Origin: Pseudoxanthomonas helianthi
GTDB taxonomy: Bacteria > Pseudomonadota > Gammaproteobacteria > Xanthomonadales > Xanthomonadaceae
Assembly: GCF_017939625.1 (NCBI RefSeq)
Contig: NZ_JAGKTC010000004.1
Span: 208,460 to 272,459, forward strand
Direction: 5' to 3'
DNA: 64,000 nt
The notes beneath the pieces were generated by a model. It was given only the letters and a program-made list of their open reading frames with translations. It did not search any database and had not been told where the DNA came from. A program made the position numbers and the translations under genes. Shown here one piece after another: positions 55,970 to 64,000 of the stretch. The number at the start of each line of letters is the position of its first letter. The first letter of the stretch is position 1.

Positions 55970-57253
55970 ATGTTACGCATGCGCCACCTGTTCCGCCCAC
56001 TGCTGGCCATCGCCTGCGCCTGCCTGACGGCGATGCCCGCCCACGCGCAGCAGACGTTGGCGCAGCTGGGCCGCAACCTGCCGTCGACCGTCGACCGCGC
56101 CTTGCAGGTGCCGGCGCAGGCCCTGCAAGGCGTGCGCGAAACCATCGACCCGGTCACCGGCGAGGTACTGGAACCGCTGCTCGACCGCGCCCGCGAAAGC
56201 CGCCGGCTGTTGCGCCGTTTCCCCGATCGGCTCGATACCGATCCCTTGGGCGAACTGGTGATGAAGCGGCAACTGATCGCACTGGCGCCCTCGCCCGACG
56301 CATTGGCGCGCATCGTCGGCGCGGGTTTCGTGGTCGCGGAAAGGCGCCCGCCGGACGATCTGGGACTGGAACTCGTGGTGTTGCGCGCACCGGCCGCGCT
56401 CGACACGCGCGCCGCGCTGGCCCTGCTGCGGCGGCTGGATCCGACCGGCAGTTACGAGTTCGATCACGTCTACCAGCGCAGCGGCGGCGGAATGCAATCG
56501 GGAAGCGCCGTTGCCGCGACCGCGCCGACCGACGCACGCGAAGTGCGCGTGGGCCTGATCGACGGCGGCGTCGATGCCGCGCACCCGGCGCTGGCGAAAA
56601 CCGACGTGCATGCCTGGGGCTGCAACGGCAAGCGCGTGCCCGACGCGCATGGCACGGCGGTCGCTTCGCTGTTGATGGGCGGCGCGAACGCGCAGGCCGG
56701 CGGCGTCCTGTATGCGGCCGATATCTGGTGCGGCCAGCCGGTGGGCGGTGCGACCAGCGTGCTGGTCGAAGCGCTGGCGTGGATGGCCCGCGAGAAAGTG
56801 CCGGTGATCAACATCAGCCTGGTCGGGCCGGACAACGCGATACTGCGTCGCGCGACGGAGGCATTGAACCAGCGCGGCTTCGTGTTGATCGCCGCCGTCG
56901 GCAACGACGGCCCCGCCGCACCGCCGCTGTACCCGGCCGCGTATCCGGGCGTGATCGGGGTGACCGCCGTCGATCGGCGCGGCCGCGTGTTGCCGGAAGC
57001 CGCGCATGGACGGCAGGTGGATTTCGCCGCGCTCGGCAGCGGCCTGCGCGCGGCGCGTCCACACGATAGCTGGGCGACGGTGCGCGGCACTTCGTTCGCC
57101 GCACCGTTGGTCGCGCACCGTGCCGCATTGCAGGTCGACGCGCCGCGCGCCGGCAATGCCGAAACCGTGCTGCAGGCGCTTGCGCGCAGCGCACGCAAGA
57201 CCGGCGGCAGCGTACGCGACGACACCTACGGGTTCGGCATCCTCGAGAACTGA
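55970..57253 (+). CDS. Exported S8 family serine peptidase (subtilase)
   Basis: 427 codons. A signal peptide ends near A-M-P-A-H-A-Q-Q. The N-terminal 190 residues carry a predicted pro-region with hydrophobic repeats. The catalytic triad of a subtilase is present: Asp198 in V-G-L-I-D-G-G-V-D, His227 in D-A-H-G-T-A-V-A-S-L, and Ser375 in G-T-S-F-A-A-P-L-V-A. Oxyanion Asn is likely in A-A-V-G-N-D-G-P-A-A-P. Periplasmic or secreted. Divergent from the ECF sigma gene with 119 bp between; this may suggest a regulatory link in a stress pathway, but it lacks the clear promoter motif. Confidence 0.92.
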   Translation: MLRMRHLFRPLLAIACACLTAMPAHAQQTLAQLGRNLPSTVDRALQVPAQALQGVRETIDPVTGEVLEPLLDRARESRRLLRRFPDRLDTDPLGELVMKRQLIALAPSPDALARIVGAGFVVAERRPPDDLGLELVVLRAPAALDTRAALALLRRLDPTGSYEFDHVYQRSGGGMQSGSAVAATAPTDAREVRVGLIDGGVDAAHPALAKTDVHAWGCNGKRVPDAHGTAVASLLMGGANAQAGGVLYAADIWCGQPVGGATSVLVEALAWMAREKVPVINISLVGPDNAILRRATEALNQRGFVLIAAVGNDGPAAPPLYPAAYPGVIGVTAVDRRGRVLPEAAHGRQVDFAALGSGLRAARPHDSWATVRGTSFAAPLVAHRAALQVDAPRAGNAETVLQALARSARKTGGSVRDDTYGFGILEN

Positions 57254-57273
57254 GCTTTACCGGGCCCAACTCC

Positions 57274-57299
57274 GTGGGAGCGAGCTTGCTCGCGAATGC
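57274..57299. repeat. Single GTGGGAGCG-type REP unit
   Basis: GTGGGAGCGAGCTTGCTCGC-type palindrome (57274-57299) just after the subtilase stop. Unlike others of its family it has no facing partner. Confidence 0.8.
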
Positions 57300-57314
57300 T
57301 TCGCTTCGTTTTTC

Positions 57315-57390
57315 GTAGAGTCGAGCATGCTCGACTGCTTTTTGCCTAACGATGCCGCAACGAAGAGCAGTCGAGCAAGCTCGACTCTAC
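57315..57390. repeat. GTAG-headed REP pair (copy d)
   Basis: Units 57315-57338 (loop variant GAGCATGCTC) and 57367-57390. They lie in the 329-bp gap between the subtilase and the Ala-rich protein. The rest of the gap holds the predicted ECF promoter. Confidence 0.9.
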
Positions 57391-57510
57391 GAAAGCACGG
57401 CAACCTCAAAATCCGATGAGGGAAGGCTGGTTCTCTCAATACGACTCTTGCGGGACCCGGACCCGCATTCCCGAAAACTGAACGATTTCTGAGTTCTTAC
57501 GTACCCGGAG

Positions 57511-57536
57511 GGAAGAAACCCGCATCGCGGTTCGTA
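57511..57536 (+). promoter_or_regulatory. Predicted ECF-dependent promoter
   Basis: GGAAGAAACC (57511-57520), 12 bp, CGTA (57533-57536). Matches the element before the ECF sigma gene in both blocks and spacing. Expected start near 57543, about 40 bp before the ATG at 57583, which has AAGGAGA upstream. Confidence 0.65.
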
Positions 57537-57582
57537 ACCCCTTCAACGCTGCGGATTGGCCGCGGCCGAAAGGAGACGAACC

Positions 57583-58401
57583 ATGAAGACCTCGTTGCTG
57601 TTCACCGCCATCCTCGCCACCAGCCTGTTCGCCGCCACCGCGCAGGCGCAAAGCGCCTCCGCCAGCGGCAACGCCCAGGCCGCGGCGCAGGGTTCGCTGC
57701 AGGCGGATCGTTCCGGCGTGGACGCCGCGGCTTCGAAGACCACGCAAGCCGCCGCCAACGCCCAGGGCCAGGCCAGCGGCGCGCTGCAGCACGGCGCGTC
57801 CACCACGGCGCAAGCCGCGACCAAGGCCACCGCCCAGGCTTCGACCACGCTCGACGCCTCCGGCACCAAGCTGGCCCGGCGTTACGCCGAAGCCGCCGGC
57901 TCGGTCGCTGCCGCCGCCGAAATCGTCGGCGACCTGCACAGCGGTGCGGACGGCCAGGCCGCGATGAGCTACGGCTCGATCGACAACACCCTGGCGCTGG
58001 CTTCGCAACTGGTCGCCGATGGCCATGCCGCCAGCCTCGATGGAGGCGTCGACATGGTGCAGGACCTGCGTGCCGACGGCCTCGGCTGGGGCAAGGTCGC
58101 GAAGCAGCTGGGCTACAACCTGGGCAACGTGGTGTCCGCCGCGCACGATACCGGCGCGCAGGTCGGCCACGGCGTCGGCAACGCGGTTTCCTCGGTGACC
58201 TCGGGACTGACTTCGTCGAACCAGGTCGGCATCAACGCCAGCACCCGCCAGGGCAGCGTCAATGTCGGCGCCGATACCGCCACCTCGGTCAGGGCCCGCA
58301 CCGAACGCCCGTCGCTGGACGCGCAAGGCAGCGGCCGCGTCAACATCGGCGTGGACGCGCGCCCCAGCCTGCCGCTGGTCCGCCCGCTGCTGGGCCACTG
58401 A
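57583..58401 (+). CDS. Ala/Gln/Ser-rich exported protein
   Basis: 272 codons. Signal peptide (T-S-L-L-F-T-A-I-L-A-T-S-L-F-A-A-T-A-Q-A-Q-S). The first 95 residues after the signal are low-complexity Ala-, Gln-, Ser- and Thr-rich with repeated A-Q-A-A and G-Q-A-S; then an amphipathic helical core and a C-terminal part with S-R/N-x-G-S-V-N-V-G-A-D-T, and S-G-R-V-N-I-G-V-D-A-R, beta-like repeats. No family recognised. It has a predicted ECF promoter and is followed after 76 bp by an outer-membrane protein gene. Could be a surface or periplasmic structural protein. Confidence 0.75.
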   Translation: MKTSLLFTAILATSLFAATAQAQSASASGNAQAAAQGSLQADRSGVDAAASKTTQAAANAQGQASGALQHGASTTAQAATKATAQASTTLDASGTKLARRYAEAAGSVAAAAEIVGDLHSGADGQAAMSYGSIDNTLALASQLVADGHAASLDGGVDMVQDLRADGLGWGKVAKQLGYNLGNVVSAAHDTGAQVGHGVGNAVSSVTSGLTSSNQVGINASTRQGSVNVGADTATSVRARTERPSLDAQGSGRVNIGVDARPSLPLVRPLLGH

Positions 58402-58477
58402 GCCACGCAGGGATCGTCACCCTTCCCTGGCCAGGCACATGGACGCGCCTGGCCACTCTTCCTCCGCAAAGGCTCCC

Positions 58478-59287
58478 ATGACTCTTCGCATCGTTTACGC
58501 CGCCCTCGCGCTGGCGCTGTGCGGCACCGCCCAGGCCCGCGATGGCTTCACCCTCGGCGCCGGCGTCGATTACAGCAGCGGCAAATACGGCAGCGACACG
58601 CGCACCGATATTTTCGCCGTGCCGGTCACCGCGACCTGGACCCGCGGCATCTTCCGCGCCCGCGTCAGCGTCCCGTGGCTGCGCGTTTCCGGCGATCCGA
58701 ACGTGGTGCCGGGCGTCGGCGGCGTGGACAACGACAACCCGCTGGGCCGCGGCCGCCTGCCCTTGCTCGGCGGCAGCGATCCGACTACCGGCAACCAGGT
58801 CGAACGCGGCACCGCATCGGGCATCGGCGACGTCACCACCGCGCTGACCTGGTCGCTGCCGATGGGCCAGCGCGCCGGCATCGATCTTGGCGTCAACGCC
58901 AAGATCGCCACCGCCGACGAGGACAAGGGCCTGGGCACCGGCGCCAACGACTACGGCGCCAGCATCGACCTGTATCGCGACTTCGACGGCACGATGCTGT
59001 TCGGCGGCGTCGGCCAGACCCGCCTGGGCGATTCGAAATACATCGACCTGGACCGGGTGAACAGCGGCAACCTCGGCCTGAGCCGGGTGGCCGGCAACGG
59101 GCGCGTCGGCGCGATGGTCGAATACCGCAGCGCCAGCACCCGCGACCGCGACGATCGCCGCGACGCCACGCTGTTCTATTCGCGGCCGACGAACAGCGGC
59201 GGACGCGTGCAGTTGTACGCCAGCCACGGTTTCACCGACGGCGGTCCGGACTGGGGCGCAGGCGTGTCGGTCAGCAAGGGCTTCTGA
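58478..59287 (+). CDS. Putative outer-membrane beta-barrel protein
   Basis: 269 codons. Signal peptide (A-A-L-A-L-A-L-C-G-T-A-Q-A-R). The mature part is made of alternating strands with many aromatic/Gly turns: G-A-G-V-D-Y-S-S-G-K-Y-G, V-T-A-T-W-T-R-G-I-F-R-A-R-V-S-V-P-W, T-A-L-T-W-S-L-P-M-G-Q-R, V-G-A-M-V-E-Y-R-S, and it ends in phenylalanine (S-V-S-K-G-F), as expected for BAM substrates. Similar to transporter-like outer-membrane proteins of unknown ligand. AAAGG precedes the ATG. It may be cotranscribed with the Ala-rich gene. Confidence 0.78.
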   Translation: MTLRIVYAALALALCGTAQARDGFTLGAGVDYSSGKYGSDTRTDIFAVPVTATWTRGIFRARVSVPWLRVSGDPNVVPGVGGVDNDNPLGRGRLPLLGGSDPTTGNQVERGTASGIGDVTTALTWSLPMGQRAGIDLGVNAKIATADEDKGLGTGANDYGASIDLYRDFDGTMLFGGVGQTRLGDSKYIDLDRVNSGNLGLSRVAGNGRVGAMVEYRSASTRDRDDRRDATLFYSRPTNSGGRVQLYASHGFTDGGPDWGAGVSVSKGF

Positions 59288-59299
59288 GACCCCGCTTTT

Positions 59300-59375
59300 G
59301 TAGAGTCGAGCTTGCTCGACTGCTTTTCGCCTGAAGGTCCGGAAAGCACGAGCAGTCGAGCAAGCTCGACTCTAC
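59300..59375. repeat. GTAG-headed REP pair (copy e)
   Basis: Units 59300-59323 and 59352-59375, the same pair type as copies a-d, between the outer-membrane protein gene and the convergent small gene. Confidence 0.9.
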
Positions 59376-59389
59376 CCACCTGCATCGAT

Positions 59390-59803
59390 CTACGATTCCG
59401 CCTCGCTCTCGCCGGCCGCCGCATTCGCGCGCATCTCGGTTTCCAGCTTCTGCTCGAACTGTTCCAGCGTCATGCCCTGCGCGGCCGCCTCGATTACCGC
59501 GGTGTCGCGCAGTTCATCCGAATAGACCAGCCGCACCGGCAGCCCCTGCGCCTCGTGCAGGGCGGCGGCGCGCTTGATCATCGCCAGCACTTCGGCGGCG
59601 CTGTCGGAACTGCCGGCGATGCGCCCGTCCATGCCCAGCACCCAGACCCCGGCCTGGCGCACGATGCCGGCCAGCAGTTCCCCCTGCGGGTTGCGCAGTT
59701 CGGCATGCGCTTCGACCTTGGGCGCGTTGGCCCGGGCCTGGTTGATCGCCTTCTGCAGCTTGCGTTTCTTCGCGTCGCGGCGGGCCTTGGACTGGATCGA
59801 CAT
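59390..59803 (-). CDS. Small conserved protein
   Basis: 137 codons. The N-terminus is very basic (K-A-R-R-D-A-K-K-R-K-L-Q-K-A), which may bind nucleic acid. The middle has G-V-W-V-L-G-M-D-G-R-I-A-G-S-S-D and the C-terminus is acidic (A-A-G-E-S-E-A-E-S). No known family that I can name; similar proteins appear in Xanthomonadaceae. Divergent from the riboswitch-gcvP unit. Confidence 0.75.
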   Translation of the reverse strand: MSIQSKARRDAKKRKLQKAINQARANAPKVEAHAELRNPQGELLAGIVRQAGVWVLGMDGRIAGSSDSAAEVLAMIKRAAALHEAQGLPVRLVYSDELRDTAVIEAAAQGMTLEQFEQKLETEMRANAAAGESEAES

Positions 59804-59880
59804 GGGAATTCCTGAACACGGCGGGCGCCGCGGGGGGCCGACATGCTACCCGTTGCCCGGCGTGGCTGCCCGGCACCGGC

Positions 59881-59886
59881 TATAAT
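59881..59886 (+). promoter_or_regulatory. Predicted -10 element before the glycine riboswitch
   Basis: Consensus TATAAT 16 bp before the first aptamer. No good -35 at normal spacing was found. It starts a TATAATTCGCC string identical to the tesB -10 region. Confidence 0.55.
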
Positions 59887-59901
59887 TCGCCGGCAATTCC
59901 C

Positions 59902-60099
59902 GGTGGGAGAAGCGCGGGCCCCGGCCTTCGCTGCCGAAGGCGCAAACGCCCGTAATCGCTCAGGCCGAATACCACCGTCGCAACACAACTCTGGAGAGAC
60001 CGGCCGGCCGCGAGGCGGGAGCCGGCGCCGAAGGGGCACGAAGCCGGCGTTCATCGGAACGCCGCCGCTTCCAAACTCTCAGGCAAAAGGACAGAGGGG
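59902..60099 (+). promoter_or_regulatory. Tandem glycine riboswitch
   Basis: First aptamer about 59902-59976: GGTGGGAGA, GCCGAAGGCGCAA, CTCAGGC and closing ACCACC. Second aptamer about 59990-60099: CTCTGGAGAGACC, GCGCCGAAGGGGCACGAAG and CTCTCAGGCAAAAGGACAGAGGG. The characteristic GCCGAAGG and CAGGCAAAAGGACAGAG elements identify the gcvT-type glycine aptamer; two copies in tandem give cooperative sensing. It lies 52 bp upstream of gcvP and probably turns on expression when glycine is abundant. Confidence 0.96.
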
Positions 60100-60151
60100 C
60101 AAGCGCGCGCCAGCGTGCGCGACCACTTCTGCCCCTTTCCGGATGCCCCTC

Positions 60152-63049
<2,898 letters not shown>

Positions 63050-63068
63050 GCCGCCTCGACAGGTCGAG

Positions 63069-63095
63069 AAAAAGCCCCGCACGACGGGGCTTTTT
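63069..63095 (+). terminator. gcvP Rho-independent terminator
   Basis: AAAAAGCCCCG and CGGGGCTTTTT form a GC stem with loop CACGA, and a T-run follows. It is 19 bp after the gcvP stop. Confidence 0.95.
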
Positions 63096-63159
63096 CTTTG
63101 CCGGGCCCCACGCCCGGCTGCGACAATCCCTTTCCCAATTCGCAACGAAAGGAATCCGG

Positions 63160-63687
63160 ATGCGCCCCGAATGCAAGATCCTGGCCACCGCCGCATCGAT
63201 CGCCTTCGCCCTGCCCTTCGCCGCATCGGCGGGACACAACGAGGCGAAGGACGTGGCCGCGATCCAGGACGTGGTGGAGAAGTTCCGGACTTCGATCATC
63301 CAGCGGGACAAACCGACCTTCACCGGCCTGTTCTTCTCCGAGAAGCCCGAGCGGGTGACCTGGCAGTTCGTCGTGGACGATGCCCGCCTCGCCCGGGTGC
63401 AAAAGACCAAACCCGAGGCACGCAAGGCCCGCCACCTGGCCAAAGTGAACTACCTGACGTTCATCGACTCGATCGTCTCCAGCGAGAAATCCAGCGAAGA
63501 AGTCTTCTCCGACATCCGCATCGACACAGACGGGGAAGTCGGCTCGGTCGATTTCGATTACCAGTTCCTGGCGGACGGCAAGCAGACCAACTGGGGCCGC
63601 GAAAAGTGGCATCTGCTCCGTACCGAAGCCGGCTGGAAGATCATTTCGGTGATCTGGTCCGTCCACGATCCGGTCGGAGACCGATGA
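63160..63687 (+). CDS. Exported NTF2/SnoaL-like protein (second copy)
   Basis: 175 codons. Signal peptide (A-A-S-I-A-F-A-L-P-F-A-A-S-A-G-H). NTF2-like fold: A-I-Q-D-V-V-E-K-F-R-T-S-I-I-Q-R-D-K-P-T-F-T-G-L-F-F and a closing sheet E-K-W-H-L-L-R-T-E-A-G-W-K-I-I-S-V-I-W-S-V-H, with the W-K-I-x-x-x-x-W-S pattern of DUF4440/SnoaL proteins. AAAGGAAT precedes the ATG. The 3' end overlaps the convergent DUF763 gene by 47 bp. Confidence 0.82.
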   Translation: MRPECKILATAASIAFALPFAASAGHNEAKDVAAIQDVVEKFRTSIIQRDKPTFTGLFFSEKPERVTWQFVVDDARLARVQKTKPEARKARHLAKVNYLTFIDSIVSSEKSSEEVFSDIRIDTDGEVGSVDFDYQFLADGKQTNWGREKWHLLRTEAGWKIISVIWSVHDPVGDR

Positions 63688-64000
63688 CGCCACGCTGCGG
63701 AGCCCCCATCGGCGGCGGCTCCCAGCCGAACACGCTGCGGCCGCCGTAGGCGTGCGAATCGCGATGCTCCCGCGCGATGAGGGCGTCCACGGAAGGGCCG
63801 CGCGCGTTGCGCTCCAGCACGCGCGCCTGCGCGTCGAGCCGGCGCAGCGCGTGCATCTGCTCGTCGCGGCCGAGCTTCGCGTTGCGGACCGCCGTCTTCA
63901 ACGTGGCGAGGGTGTGGTCGTAGACCCGGGTCGGCACCGGGAACGGATGCCGGTCCTTGCCGCCATGCGCGAACGAGAAGCGCGCGGGATCGCTGAAGCG
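63641..64000 (-). CDS. DUF763 domain-containing protein (partial)
   Basis: The C-terminal 119 codons are in the window; the gene extends past the right edge. Characteristic segments are R-F-S-F-A-H-G-G-K-D-R-H-P-F-P-V-P, T-R-V-Y-D-H-T-L-A-T-L and L-G-R-D-E-Q-M-H-A-L-R-R-L-D, then G-P-S-V-D-A-L-I and H-A-Y-G-G-R-S-V-F-G. DUF763 proteins of bacteria and archaea have no established role. The C-terminal 15 residues lie in the overlap with the convergent NTF2-like gene. Confidence 0.85.
   Translation of the reverse strand, partial: RFSDPARFSFAHGGKDRHPFPVPTRVYDHTLATLKTAVRNAKLGRDEQMHALRRLDAQARVLERNARGPSVDALIAREHRDSHAYGGRSVFGWEPPPMGAPQRGVIGLRPDRGRTRSPK

Overview
The window is a GC-rich, densely coded chromosomal segment from a gammaproteobacterium, most likely a member of the Xanthomonadaceae (Lysobacter, Luteimonas or Stenotrophomonas relatives). 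This rests on the cinA-lexA-recA gene order, a LexA operator of the Xanthomonas/Xylella form TTAG-N6-TACTA, GTAG-headed REP palindromes like those of Stenotrophomonas, and several families typical of this group (DUF2007 'pathogenicity-like' protein, M2 peptidyl-dipeptidase, Bpt leucyltransferase). I see no tRNA, rRNA, CRISPR array, integrase, transposase or prophage. Apart from intergenic repeats it looks like stable core chromosome.

Layout. 1-3.7 kb (minus strand): TfoX-like fragment, YjbR, DUF3224, recA, lexA and pncC, the SOS core without recX behind recA. 3.8-9.4 kb: a TonB-dependent receptor divergent from mutS. 9.4-12.7 kb: a membrane-anchored ClpB-like double AAA+ protein whose last 250 residues look like release factor 2 with a collapsed GGQ domain. 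12.8-18.4 kb: GFA protein, GST, WYL regulator, DUF937 protein, katG, hslR. 18.4-22 kb: NTF2-like protein, nitrobindin-like protein, phosphohistidine phosphatase lipoprotein, pirin, then a repeat-rich gap. 22.2-29.6 kb: aqpZ, MHS transporter, a 263-bp nested inverted-repeat element just before ald, PmtA-like methyltransferase, rlmKL, alpha/beta hydrolase. 29.6-34.6 kb: amidase, tesB, DUF2007 protein, EF-hand protein, bpt, endonuclease/phosphatase lipoprotein. 34.7-36.2 kb: purT and a small partner. 36.3-39.1 kb: an overlapping SPFH / Arc / DUF4177 / CPBP / membrane-protein operon. 39.2-44.6 kb: VanY peptidase, AlkA-type glycosylase, DUF423, SRPBCC protein, two-component system. 44.7-49.8 kb: GNAT, minCDE, an HEXXH protein and an ACE-like M2 peptidase. 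49.9-54.6 kb: Rieske oxygenase with APC permease, Bcr/CflA exporter, membrane protein. 54.6-59.3 kb: ECF sigma/anti-sigma pair, subtilase, and an Ala-rich exported protein plus outer-membrane protein. 59.4-64 kb: small protein, tandem glycine riboswitch and gcvP, NTF2-like protein, DUF763 fragment.

The best candidates for new biology are the AAA+/release-factor fusion, an ECF promoter motif (GGAAGAAACC-N12-CGTA) shared by the sigma gene and a nearby exported-protein gene, and the nested inverted-repeat element before ald. Two predicted promoters (lexA and the ECF sigma gene) place transcription initiation at or within a few bases of the start codon, suggesting leaderless messages. GTAG-headed palindromes supply the stop codon of two genes.
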